Below, one piece after another: positions 22,344 to 33,791 of a DNA stretch of 64,000 nt (position 1 is its first letter; the number at the start of each line of letters is the position of its first letter). The stretch comes from Desmodesmus armatus (lineage: Eukaryota; Chlorophyta; Chlorophyceae; Sphaeropleales; Scenedesmaceae). The stretch spans positions 1 to 64,000 of the forward strand of contig VIIQ02000157.1 in assembly GCA_007449985.2 (NCBI GenBank). The letters run 5' to 3'. The translations under genes and the position numbers were made by a program. Under the pieces are notes generated by a model. The model was not told the DNA's origin. It saw only the letters and a program-made list of their open reading frames with translations, and did not search any database.

Positions 22344-25282
22344 TCTGTGTGCAATGCAAGCTTCTTCTGCAGCGGTGATCCCTTCTTTTTTGGGGTCACC
22401 GTTGGCGCTGTTTTCACTTTAGCGTGGCTGTGTGACGCACGGCTGAGCGTTCCGGACCAGGTGCAATCAGGAGCTTGTAAAGTGAGGGGCTTTCCTTGAG
22501 CCCAGACTGCAGCTGGCCAGCAGCCTGCCCATATGCTGCCAGCCACCATCGGACAGTTTGTTGGTGCATGCACCGCTTGTGTGTTTTGCACTCCTTGCCA
22601 CGGGATTGCTGAAACATGCAAACAATTTTACAACTGACTTTTGCGATTGACTTTCGAAGCCCCTCTCCCTCGCCATAGCGTGCGCGGTGCGCAACCAACA
22701 TTGACGCGCAGGCTTTCACGCACGGGACTTGCTTTCTCACGGCCGAAGTGTCGGTTGTGCTTCGTCGGACGGAGCCCGGATTGCCGGGGTGCAGATCGAG
22801 GTGCCGTTTGAGCCATGCCCAATCAAGCTCTGTTGCAGGTCGGAGGCTTTGATCTGTCGTATGGCTTCCTCTTGTTTCAGCACAAGCCAGCTCTGCACGT
22901 AAACACACTCATGGGCGTTTCATCCCCTTATCTGGCTGCATGCCGTGAAACCTCCGCTTGCATTGTATTTACACTTGTGAAAAGCCGTCTGCAGGGGCCA
23001 CAACATCGGCCCAGAGCATCCCTGCACACTGGACACCCCTGGTTCCAGCTGCATTTGCTCAATGACGCTTGGTTTCACAACAACTACTGCACAAACCACA
23101 AGCACCAGGTCACAAACACACAGCACACAGCCGGTAGCAGCATCGGTCAAGCCCTCACCAGGCACAATCACAGATTGCAATAACCTGCCAACAACACTAC
23201 GAAGACAGCAGGTGTGTGCATAGCAAGTGCCGCAGGTTTCGGAAACATAGCAGGTTTCGGAAACACCAGTGCAGGAGTGCAGCCTGTGCCTGAGGCACAG
23301 ATATTGTCATCATTGACTACAGTTCCAGTCGAGTGTCCTCCACCTCCTGTACCACACTACCCCCCAACACACACGGCACGCAGGGAAATATGCACACAGA
23401 GGCGGCGACACTCAGCTGCTGTTGCAGCCAGCTGATGTCGCAGCCATCTGGTGTGAACAGTCATGGCTGTTACCACCTTTGCGCATGACAGCAGTCAAAT
23501 ATTCATAAAAAAGGAATGACAGCACAGAGGCAGCATGTTGCAGCGGTAGTTCCGCATCCTCTTGCAACATGTGGTCCGGCGCATAGGGGCGGCTGGCCAA
23601 GCAGTGGGATAACCGCTGGATTTGATTCTTGCGCCCAACAGACATGCCATGACATGCCCCACACTGCAGAGTCTGCAGTGATTTACAGCCACCCATGATA
23701 CATGGGTAATCCCCAAGGCAATCATGACCCCACCCACTGTCCCATGAAAACGTTTACCCGCCGGGCGCGGTGCCTGCCTGATGAGTGAGTGTCAGTCAGC
23801 ACAGTCACTGAGTGACGTTGCCGGACCCTCAACCTAAATCTTGCCACAAACATTCTCGCTGCCCTACTGCAGACCGAAACGTGGTGTACTTGCAGCTTTA
23901 TCGCAAGCCTTGGCAACACACGTGGCTGTTCATTTTGCTGATCAACAGACAGCAACGCTGCCAAATTCAGCAGCAAGCCATCAAGGCTAGTAGGCTTCAC
24001 AAAACTTAGCAGTACATGCATCACAGTTATCACAGTGCATAGATAAGCCCCAGCACTGGAGCTGACGAAGCGAGGCAGCTTTCAAACTAGCACATCCCCT
24101 GCTTGCTGCTTCACCCACATGCGCAGTACGACCTTCAGATACATCAGGCCACAACAACCCCGCAGAGTGTTGAGCCCTCGCAACACTTGTCCAAGGTCAC
24201 TGCTGCTGCAACACCCACAAATGGCAGGCCCGGTCAGAGCCGGACAATATACTGCTCTCCAAGGCACAAGTGGTCAAACATAAGTGAGCTGGAGTGATAT
24301 GCAGCACTGGACGGCAGCCACATGTGCTTTGCAGCACGATTGGTTGGTGCTGGAGCTGCCGAAAATACACGCACGACCTCCATCCACATGCTTTGACCTA
24401 CAGCTATGCACCACATGCAAAGCGACTGGGTGAACACCCTCCCCCACTGGGTGAACTTGGCATGGCAGCAGCCAGTTACGAAGCGACGACCAATCAATCA
24501 TCACCCAGCAGACAGCACGAACAGGTCCACCTGTTGATAGACATGTGCTGCAACCCTTCCCTCCATCAAAAGGCCCAATCTATGGATGGTCACACTGCCA
24601 ACAGACTGCCAAGGCCACACAGAGTGGTGAAGGAGGCTCCCACTGCAAACTGTGAACCTTGCAAAGGCGCCCTGCTGGCAACTGGCAGCTGCTGCACGGG
24701 TGCGAAGCTGCGAACATTCTATCAGCACGACAGCAATCCTGCAGGAGCCCAATCATGTGCGGCATGCGTCAAATACAAATGCACGCGAGCACAGCAAGCA
24801 GCGAAGCCCAAGAAACAAAGAAAGGAGCCCACAGCCGAGCACACATACACACCCAAGCCAAGCTGTGATTTGACACAGTGCCCCCTGTAATACGCAGTGC
24901 CCCCTGTAATAAAGCACAGATCAGCTGCAAAATGGGCATCAGAATGAGCACTGAAAGACCCCAAGATGCCCACCAAATGCGCGGGTTTGGAAACAACAAA
25001 TATGGAAGAGCCTACCAAGACATTTTTGCTGCTGAACAATCTCCACGCCCCGCACTTGACCTACTCCCCCCCCCCCCCCCCCCGGGCACACAGAGACACA
25101 TTGCACCAGGCAAAGCGCGTATAACCGACCCACAGCTGCAAAAACCAAGAACCAGACACAGACACTTACCCCACTTGCCACAAACACTGAACAACCAACG
25201 CTCAGCCTGATCACTAAACCACGAGCACTACAACCCGCTGTGGGAACCCAGACTCTCCCTCCCCAGGGGCCAACACGATATA
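22344..25282. other. Convergent 3' intergenic region
   Basis: Nearly 3 kb between the ends of ETF-QO (plus) and the membrane protein gene (minus). No exon chain with splice sites and sensible phase was found. A 198-codon open frame at 24294-24890 (+) begins with GTG, matches nothing I recognise and ends on a TGTAA; it is Cys-rich near its end but most likely chance. Two copies of a GTGCCCCCTGTAATA word sit at 24880-24914. A run of about 20 C is at 25064-25083. Confidence 0.5.
22476..22480 (+). terminator. Likely poly(A) signal TGTAA for ETF-QO
   Basis: TGTAA is the standard poly(A) signal of Chlamydomonas-type green algae. This copy lies 133 bases after the ETF-QO stop codon, a normal 3' UTR distance. 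Confidence 0.6.
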
Positions 25283-27059
25283 CTACAACAGGAAGGGTGT
25301 AGGCCTAGCCCAGGCCAGCAGCCCATCGTCCCCACAGTGCAGGGGGCCCATCAACAGCACCGCCATCTCACAAGCCATCCAGCCACCCACCAAAACACCA
25401 CAGCCGGTCAGGACCTTGATCAGTGTGCTATCCATAATAGCCCACGTATGTTCAAAGTGCAAGCCGCTGCTGTTGACAAAGCTGACTTTTGTACTCAGCT
25501 CGATGAGGTACACTACTAAGCAGGGGACCACGATGAGCAAGATAACATGTAGGTAAAGCCCCAGCAACACCACGCCCTGCACAGCCCCGCACTGCTGCAC
25601 CCCGTTGGGCGTGCTGCTCTGCAGCGGACCGCCAAACAGCATCCCAAGGTTGTACATCGTGTTGCGCAGCACGTTGCACGTCTTTTGTGCGAGCTCTAAG
25701 TTTTCGCTGTGCTGAGCTACGATGCACGTCGACGTCCGCATCATCCAAGAACACGTGGCAAACGTCCAGAGCTGTGCTGGTAGCACATACACAAACGGCA
25801 GGACGAAGTTGGCATGGTTGAAGACAGCCATAGGTGGCACGATGAGCATCCGCATGAGGTTGAGGAACTTGGACGCTGTGCGGCGGTGCTTGCTGCGTAC
25901 GGAGCCTAGCATGCGCGCCATGTCGCTCTCGCCTGTGTGGTATGAGCACCAGGCGATGCCGACCAGGCGCACCAACCGGCTGATCAGCGTCAACTGCATG
26001 CGGCATACCCAGAAATGCAGGAGTGCAGGTGCCGCAGAAGCAGGAGCAGTAGCAGCAGCAGCGCAGAGGGACACGAAAAAGTGAGAGGAGAGTGTCAGGT
26101 AGGGTAGTGCAGTATGGGATTTAGAATGTTCGTGCTGCCCTGGTTGGTCTGCTCAGACTAAGTACCACCGGCTGGGACTTGTGTACAAGTAGGGTAGTGC
26201 GAACAGCAGAGCAGGTGTTCCCAGCTCCCAACAAAGCATATCCCAGCCTCTGATCTCGTCGTGTCCCCCCGCACCCCCCCACACCTACCTGGAACCTATA
26301 TCTCTGGTAAAGCTCAGGCTTCAGCAGCAGCAAGGCCAGCTGTGTCACATTCATGACGCCATACAGGATCATGTGCAGCTGGTAGTGCCACGACAGGCCG
26401 CTGCTGTTCCCTGTGCCGAAGGTGCGGATGAGCATGCACGACGCGAGGAAACCATTGACCAGACAGAAAAGGTCTGATGCTTGCAGCAGCCTGCACAGCA
26501 ACAGCAGCAATGAACACGGCAGCGACAGCAATCATTTCAGCTGCTCCCAGCATGCCAGCTGCGTGGTCCTGAAGCCGCTATATGACAGTGGGGTACTGAA
26601 GACATGGCTGCCCCCAATCCGATCTGCTTGATGCCCCTGCTGACTTGTTGTAAAGCCCGAGCCACTCAATTGCTGTATCTGCACAGGATACCAGGGGCCA
26701 CCCTTCACACGCCGTTCAGTAGCTCCTTTCGCTGTCATTCCGCAGAGGTCGGGCTTTGTACTGCTGCAGCTATTCCACGCAGACATGACACCAAGCACGT
26801 GCTACGTGATCTGAAACACAGACTGTTGGGCCACCATGTGAAACATCACACACCTGACAGCAGTAGGGGACTCCCAGAAGGCTGTCTCCAGCGAAGGGGG
26901 AGACAGCTGCAGAAACTGATTCATCCTGACGATGGTGCCCGGCTGTTCCTACAGCGCAGCATGCCGTGTGTTGTGCTGTGCACTGAGCGTGTGAAGGCTG
27001 GGGTGGGCAGTTCACTGCTGTCTTAGCAAGGGAGGCCTCCATACCTGCGCCCTAGCCAT
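25283..27059 (-). CDS. Multi-pass membrane protein of unknown family
   Basis: Not recognised. Well-supported exons: 27059-27045 (ATG, MARAQ), 26948-26854 (NQFLQLSPPSLETAFWESP), 26490-26289 and 25993-25283 (last exon, 236 residues). Two short linking exons, about 26810-26762 and 26678-26587, are my best phase-consistent guess and are weak. The product is about 385 residues. Hydrophobic segments include HMILYGVMNVTQLALLLL, a long stretch around LMRMLIVPPMAVF / FVLPFVYVLPAQLWTF, GVVLLGLYLHVILLIVVPCL and a final one around GCGVLVGGWMACEMAVLL. This makes five or six membrane spans with a basic loop (RSKHRR) between the early spans. Nothing identifies a substrate. It is divergently paired with the sugar transporter, starting 713 bp away. 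Confidence 0.6.
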
Positions 27060-27771
27060 GCTGAGGTGGCGTGCTTTGGTGTCGAGCATAGTTTACAATC
27101 ATACAGGCCATGAAAAGGCTTGGGGCGTCAGGCTTTGATTGCTCGTAACTCGAATTACTGTCTGCTGTGTCAATGGATGACGAGGACTGCAAGACAAATA
27201 AAGATGGCTGAAACACCACAGGTGAGGCAATGCAGCCCATGACCACGTGCGCAGCCTGCCACAAGCTTAACGTAGAGGACTCAGATCATCATGACTAACC
27301 AGTTTCATGAACCGCCATAGAAACTGCCACGACCCCACTGACAACCTACGAACTTGTGGAGGTGCTTCTTCTTGAGAAGCGGTTCCGTGCACGCATCATA
27401 CTTCACGTATGAACAAACTCTCGTTACAAGGCTTGTGCATTGCGTCTGTCCCAGCCTTGGACTGAGGCCCTCTGAGTGGGCACAAGGAGGAGAAACTACA
27501 GGGCGCAAATGCTTTGCAAGAGTCCTGCACAACAGCTGAGCTCACGACGCCAGCGCCCAGTTGCATTGCTTTCAAGCAGCAGGACACCCACCCATCAAAC
27601 AGCAGCAGAGGGACCATTGCAGGGCGTATGCTGGCTAGGCAGACGCATTCTGTGGCACCTCTGAGTATTGACACGAGTGCAGATCACTCTTCAGGCTTCC
27701 ACGGCGTGCGAAAGACCATCCCCAGTGAGCACGCATTAGGCATAGCACTGGCTACCCAGGGGCGCAACAAC
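27060..27771. other. Divergent intergenic region
   Basis: 712 bp separating the start codons of the membrane protein gene (minus) and the sugar transporter gene (plus). Both promoters must lie here. Some of it may be a 5' exon of the membrane gene: 27190-27060 reads as an open Ser-rich frame after a good acceptor, but it stops before the donor at 27045. No clear core promoter element was found. Confidence 0.5.
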
Positions 27772-30700
27772 ATGACAGACACAGCAGAAGAGGAGCCCTT
27801 GGTGGTGAGCAATGCCATCGGGTGTACGATGATGTGAAAATATGATGCATTTATTTTGAGCAGCACTCAGTGGTCACAGCAAGCCCAGTGTTACATGCAG
27901 GGGTTGCATGCAGGGCAAGTGCTGTGCTGGCGATGCCACCAGTACTACTGTACTACACCTGTGCAGCAGCTGGACATAGTGACCATGGGGCAGACGTCTC
28001 ACACAGTGCTGCATTCATAAGGTTTTCGGCTGCATGGCATGCCTCAGACACAGACACAGCAGCAGCAGCAGCAGCAGGGTCCTAGGGCGGGTTGGTATTG
28101 GATCAGCACTCGGCGACAGGCTCGGCGATGCCGCAGTAGCAGCAACAAGCTTGGGCCGCCAGCATCATATCCTATGCAGTGCAGATGTGATGTTGAGGTA
28201 TCACTCGGGGGGCACTGGGAAGCGTGATTGGAGCTATCATTGCCTCACTTGCTGTAGCAGCAGCTAATGCAGCTGCTGAACCGCTGGCGGAATTGCAAAA
28301 GTTCCAACCGCCACAGCAGCTGACAAGCCAGCCGTGCTGCTGGCGGTCACGCCGTCATAAGACTCACGCCATCCGCCTAGCTGCTGTAGGGTCACTGCAT
28401 GCATTGCATTTGCATGTGCTGTCCTGACTTGCAGCGGAGCTCCAGTGATGTTGAGAAGCAGGCCCATGACTCAGCTGCCGTGGACTGGCTGGCAACAGGA
28501 CTGTGCTTCATCTTCCCAGCAGTGAGTGGACCTATAGTGGGGTATGGTCAGGTCTCCTTTACTGATGTTGGGTTAGTGTTGGGTGCAGCTGGGTGCAGCT
28601 GCCTAAGATGATGCAATTGTGCATGCGAGTGTGTTCATAGTGGGTGGTCAGCCCTGCCGTTCAACTTGCTGCTCTTACACCTGCAATGCTGAATGCCAGC
28701 AGAATTGCTATCGCCAGCAGTTGGACTTGTATTGGGCAAGGGTACTGAGCTGCTGCACCCAGGCTGTGTTTGATGTAACGTTACATCAAGTTAACTTGGC
28801 AGCCAGCTGGAGTAGCAGGGCCCTGTGGCCCCTACAACCCTTGCCACAGTTGCAGCCATGCCCCATTGCATGACCCAGACATTGTGTATGAGTTGTTGCT
28901 GGCGGACTGCCTTCTGTACTGTCCTGCCGCAGATTGGCGGCCTGCTGTTTGGCTACGACATTGGTGCAAGCTCTGGTGTGTTGGTGTCTCTGTCCAGCCC
29001 AACCCTCAGCGGGACAGACTGGTGAGGCAAGGGAGAGAGGGACACAGGGGCTGGCGGTTCAGCAGAGAAATGCAGGGGGGCTGGCAGTACAGCACAGAAG
29101 GCACCGGGGACTGGCAGTACAGCTGAGAAGGCATGGCGGCTGGCAGTACAGCTGAGAAGGCATGGGGGCTAGTAGTACAGCACAGAGGCACAGGGGACTG
29201 GCGGTACAGCTGGAAAGGCAAGGGAGGCTGGCAGTACAGCACAGAGGCACAGGGGACTGGAGGTACAGCCAAAAGGCGCAGGGACTGGCGGTACTGCAGG
29301 AAGGCACGGGGGACTGGCAGTACAGCAGAGCGGGGCGCATGGGCTGGCGGTACAGCAGGGAAGGGCACAGAGGGCTGGCGGTACAGCAAGGGAGGGGCCA
29401 CAGGGGGCTGGCGGTACAGCTGGGAAGGCATGGGGGCTGTCGGTGTAGCACAGATGGCCACAAAAACGAGCGGTACAGCAGGGAGGGACTAAGGCGCTGG
29501 AGATACAGCAGAGAAGCTCACAGGGCTGGCGGTACATCAGAGAGGGACACAGGGGCTGAGCCACACGTCCCGCCCCTCTCTCACCCCAGTCTGTATGCCT
29601 CAAAAGTACAGCCAGCCATCCTTTCAGTCTGGATGGTGGTCAGCTTGAGCCTGCTAGGCGCCTGACAGGTTCCCTGCTGGGCACTCCTTCCGCCTCCTCA
29701 CATCACGACGGTGGTCTGTACTGGCCCACCATCCCCACCCCACCGTGTCGCCACTCCCTGTTGGACCCTCTCCGAACCCTTTCAACACCATCCATCTCCT
29801 GCACACACACCCATACCCCCCCCCCCCAGGTACAACCTGTCGTCCTTCCAGTCTGGCTTGGTTGTGAGCATGAGCCTGCTAGGTGCCCTCACAGGCTCAC
29901 TGCTCGCCCTCATAAGCGGCAACAAGATTGGGCGGCGCAGTGAGCTGATGCTGGCAGCAGTGCTGTATGGTGTAGGAGCAACGCTGCTGGGCGTGTCTCC
30001 AAACCTGGAGGTGCTGCTGGCTGCTAGGGTCTTCTACGGGCTTGGCATTGGCTTTGCCATGCATGCAGGTGGGTTTGTAACGGAGGTTTTGAGGTGGGGT
30101 TTGGGGGGGGGAGAGGTGTTTTGGCTTGCATGGGTGGGCGGATATCTTGCTGCTGTTGACAGCCTTCTGATCCAGCGCTGTGCGTTGGTGAGGGTTCAGG
30201 CACTGCAGGGCTGCAGTGGCTGTGACTCACAGCCTGTGAGGGTAGAGTACATGCAGAATGCCAGCATCTGGGCCCCTGCCGCACTCCAGTACAGTACTGC
30301 ACAGTACAGTGCATATATCTGGGACAGAGTCCCATACTCAGCTCCTCACCACTAGGTCGCATTACGGCACACATTGTGTGGGGTTTGAATGGCGGGGTTA
30401 GATGTTGGATTCTTGGTTGATGTGTGCAGGCAGGAGGACAAGGGGTATCTGCACAGCACACCAGAAGTGATTACCCATGTAGCTGTTCTCTGCATGCCCA
30501 CCTGTTTCTACAAGCATCAACCACAACTGCTGCTCATGAAGCCCCTGAAGGTTGACATGCCATCTGCTGCCCCGGCCCCCTTCCCCCTGCCCCTGCCCCT
30601 GCCCTGCCCCCAGCCCCTGCCTACATTGCTGAGACCAGCCCTCCCTCAGTGCGCGGCACCCTCATCTCCCTCAAGGAGGCGTTGATCGTGGGGGGCATCC

Positions 30701-33700
30701 TGGCTGGCTATGCTTCAGGCTTCTGGTTCATTGATGCAGTTGGCGGTTGGCGCAGCATGTATGGGGTGGCGGCACCCCTGGCGCTGCTGCTGGGAGTGGG
30801 AATGGTGAGTGGGTGGGGGGAACAGGGGGGGGGGCTGCAACGGGTGGCTAGATGGGGCCCCCAGGTGAGGCGTGTGGCAGTCTAGCATGCTAGTTATGCA
30901 CACCCTTTTGAGCCAGGGGTTCTCTATAAGCGTGGTTCCTTACCTACCTAGTTACTTGCTGGCTGGATGGGGGGTGCAGCATGTGTGGGTTGGGGGTACC
31001 CCTGGCTCTGCTGCTGGGAGTACGAATGGCGAGTGTGGGTGGCCCGGGGCGGGGGGGGGGGGGGGCAGGTTGCTGTTGATTGTGGCAAGGGGGCGGGGCG
31101 GCAGCGTGCACTGCTGAGATTGTGGGTGGCAACCTCTTCAGGGGGGTGCTGATGATGATGGCGAGGGGTGTGACGGGGTGGTGTTGTTTGGCAGCTGGGT
31201 TTGCAGGCTCCTGGTGCTGCTGATGGGAGTTGGGGGTCGGTGAATGGGGGCTGCGCAGCATGGCTGGCGCAGCATGTATGGGTTGCAAGCACCCCTGGCA
31301 TTGCTGCTCGCGGTCTCAATGGTGGGCTAGAGCTGCTGTCGCAGGGGGGCTGCTTTCAAACGAGCAGCCCCTTGGTGCTGCTGTACTGCTGGGGTGGTGG
31401 GCTTGTGTGTCGCACCTCTTGATCCGGTGGTGCAACACACAAGCCCACCACCCGGCAGTACAGCAGCACCATAAGGCTGTTCATTTGAATGCAGCCCCCT
31501 GCGGGCTCGTGTAATACTGTAGACAGGTTGCTGCATGTTTGTGATTGTTCAGCACAGCAACAGTTTTGATGGGCAGCACGAACGTTCCATGGAAGCAATG
31601 AGTACCAGACTGGCATCTCTGTCCTCCTGTTCTGTCTGCTAACATGCCATTTTGCGCGGTCCTTATCAATCTTGTTTTTTTTATGTGGCGTTGCACCGCA
31701 CAACTCACTGGCTTGCTGGCTACAAATGAGCTTGGTCTGTGTCCCCCATGACCTGTACAGTAATGTGTGCTTTGACCAATATCATTTGCCACACGCCCTT
31801 CCACTCTCTATTCACAAACCTGCGACAGGCCTCCCTCCCGGAGTCCCCTCGTTGGCTGCTGCTCAACGGTGCCGGCCGTGAGGAGGCAGTACGTGCATTA
31901 GTGCGCGCAGAGGGACGCCGCGCAAGCAACCTCGCACTTGTCGAAGCCGAAATCGACGAGATGGCGACAAACCTACGGAATGCGGAGGCTGTCAGCGCTG
32001 CCAGTGGCAGCAGTGGTGGAGCCGGGCTGGCCAGCACCCTGGGGCTGACTCTCTTCCAGGAGAAGCGTTACCTGCGGCCGCTGCTGGTGGGAATGAGCCT
32101 GATGCTTTTCCAGCAGGTGCGTGGGTGCTACTGCTCAGCAGCAGAGGCTGGGTATGGGTGGAGCGGCAGAGGGGTTTTGGATGTGCAGCACTTGTCTGCA
32201 ACAGCTGCTATGCAGATCTACAGAGGACATCATGCCAGCAGAAGGGTTTTCGGTGTGGATCGGTTGCCACATGACACCATCTCCAACCCCGGGGGTTGGG
32301 GTGCAGTATGGGCCCATACTGCACCCACACCCTACGTCACAGGCCAGCCGAATGTGCTGTACCAAGCCCATCAAGTTTCCAGCGGGCCGGCTGCGGCCGT
32401 GGCTACAAGGCCGCATGCGTGTTTATTCTGCTGGGCGTTCTGGACGTGGTCCAAGCTCATGCTTGCCATTGCTACTATAACAACCCCACTGCACCACAAC
32501 AATTGCCACTCCGACACCACAACTGACACCTCCTTGACATTCTGCCACCTCACCCTTCCCGCACCCCTCCTCACCCGCAGATCACCGGCCAACCCAGTGT
32601 CCTTTACTACGCCTCCCAAATCTTTGAGCAAGCCGGCTTTGCAAGTGGCCAGGAGGCCGCAGGCATATCTGTACTGCTGGGCGCCTACAGTTGCAAGCAG
32701 GACCGCGCTCATGCTTGCCGTGGTCACTGTGAATACCCCACTGCACCACCACCAACATTGTCAATGTCACCCCCTAAACTGACCCCGCATGGCCATTTTG
32801 TGCCCCCACCTCACCCCGCAGATCACCGGCCAGCCCAGCGTGCTATACTATGCCTCCCAAATCTTTGAGCAAGCCGGCTTTGCCAGCGGCCAAGAGGCCG
32901 CAGGCATATCTGTGCTACTGGGCGCCTTCAAGCTTGTGATGACTCTCATTGCTGTGGCGACCGTGGATAAGCTGGGTCGTCGGCCGCTGCTGCTGGGCGG
33001 TGTGGGAGGCATGGTCGTGGCGCTGCTGCTGCTCACCGCCGCGCAAGGCGGCGTCGATGTTGCAAATGCTGCTGGGGCAGCTGGCGGTGTGAGTGCGGCG
33101 TGGATTTCTGCGATGGCGCTGCTGCTGTATGTGGGGTGCTATCAGATCAGCTTTGGGCCGATCAGCTGGCTGATCGTGGGGGAGGTCTTCCCACTGGCGG
33201 TGAGTTTGGGAGCTGGGCGCTTCGGGGGGAGGGGGGCACTGGCGCAATTGTTGCTGGGGCGCAGTATGGAGGCCCAGACCTGCGAGGGGTCCAGAGGCAA
33301 TGCTTGTGCAGCAGTTCCCTCATACTGCATACTGAATTGAATACTGGGTTCAATGGCCATCTGCTGCATGCAACAATCGTTGCATGACAGACAGTGATGA
33401 CTGATGACAGGAGTTCAGTGGCGCTGCTCCACTTGGCAACAAGCATCTCAGAATCCCAACTCCGCATGGCATTAAACCTAGAAACCGGTGTGCACAAAGT
33501 AACTGCAGTTGCCTTACAACACTGCCGTGCCGTGCTGTGCTGTGCTGTGCTATGCTGTATGGGGTGTTGCAGGTCCGCAGCCAAGCATTGGCGCTGGCCA
33601 CCTTTGTCAACTTTGCCAGCAACTTTGGTGTCAGCCTGGTGCTGCCGACAGTGCAGGAGGTGTTTGGCATGCAGCTGACGTACGCCACATTCGCTGCGAT

Positions 33701-33791
33701 CGGGGTGGCTGCTGTTGCAAACGTATACTACAATGTGCCTGAAACAAAGAACAAGACGCTGGAGCAGATTGAGGCTCTGTTTAGGAAGTGA
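27772..33791 (+). CDS. Sugar/H+ symporter, plant xylose-symporter-like group (MFS)
   Basis: Eight exons join in phase into 507 residues: 27772-27804, 28435-28521, 28933-29021, 29830-30068, 30614-30804, 31829-32116, 32822-33199, 33573-33791. The first exon (MTDTAEEEPLV) joins seamlessly to RSSSDVEKQ. Sugar-transporter signatures are all present: GLLFGYDIGASSG in TM1, GRR after TM2, RGTLISLKE, PESPRWLL at 217-224 after TM6, ITGQPSVLYYA at 310-320, DKLGRR at 358-363 and PETKNKTLEQIE near the C-terminus. The closest relatives I recall are Arabidopsis D-xylose-proton symporter-like proteins (At5g17010, At3g03090, At5g59250), which share FPA(L/I)GGLL and ITGQPSVLYYA. The short acidic N-terminus with EEEPLV resembles the vacuolar members rather than the plastid-targeted one, so a tonoplast location is inferred. 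Three introns carry decayed copies of neighbouring exons. Confidence 0.93.
29037..29560. repeat. Minisatellite with units of about 30-37 bp
   Basis: Roughly fifteen imperfect units, each containing GGCTGGCGGTACAGC or a close variant followed by A/G-rich spacer and GCACAGGGG. It fills most of the intron between transporter exons 3 and 4. Unit length and spacers vary too much for a CRISPR array, and the locus is eukaryotic. Confidence 0.9.
29604..29682 (+). pseudogene. Decayed copy of the head of transporter exon 4
   Basis: This matches the first ~75 bases of exon 4 (29830 on), including the identical AGCCTGCTAGG word, with about 20 differences and an in-frame TGA. It lies 226 bp upstream in the same intron. 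The acceptor AG is lost. Confidence 0.8.
30967..31040 (+). pseudogene. Decayed copy of the tail of transporter exon 5 with donor
   Basis: Resembles the end of exon 5 and its donor (30745-30815): CAGCATGTGTGGGTTGGGGG then CCCTGGCTCTGCTGCTGGGAG. The donor GGTGAGT has become GGCGAGT. It sits about 220 bp downstream of the real junction. Confidence 0.8.
31251..31327 (+). pseudogene. Second decayed copy of the tail of transporter exon 5
   Basis: GGCTGGCGCAGCATGTATGG followed by CACCCCTGGCATTGCTGCT again matches the exon 5 end. The donor is reduced to GGTGGGC. It lies about 290 bp after the first copy, directly before a large foldback. Confidence 0.8.
31341..31502. repeat. Foldback with arms of about 67 bp
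   Basis: The left arm 31341-31409 and right arm 31436-31502 are reverse complements with few mismatches (CTGCTGTACTGC / GCAGTACAGCAG, GTGGTGGGCTTGTGTG / CACACAAGCCCACCAC). The loop is 26 bases. It lies in the intron between transporter exons 5 and 6. Confidence 0.85.
32335..32500 (+). pseudogene. Older copy of transporter exon 7 head
   Basis: Begins GTCACAGGCCAGCCGAATGT and translates as VTGQPNVLYQAHQ before drifting. Its 3' part (CTCATGCTTGCC ... CCCCACTGCACCAC) is shared with the copy at 32581 but not with the real exon. That makes it a sister of that copy. The splice acceptor is lost. Confidence 0.75.
32581..32745 (+). pseudogene. Exon 7 copy with synonymous-only divergence
   Basis: The acceptor CCCGCAG is intact and the first 35 codons encode exactly the same residues as real exon 7 (32822 on). 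I count ten differences, all at third codon positions. After GGCGCC the match ends and no good donor in the right phase is apparent, so the copy probably cannot replace exon 7 now. It may be a recently disabled alternative exon or a partial gene conversion. Confidence 0.85.

Noticed and set aside
24294..24890. 198-codon plus-strand ORF
   Set aside because: Starts at GTG, no recognisable domain, no splice partners; composition fits chance reading of CA-rich intergenic DNA.
29037..29560. CRISPR-like repeat-spacer array
   Set aside because: Eukaryotic intron, spacers of unequal length and related sequence, repeats imperfect; it is a minisatellite.
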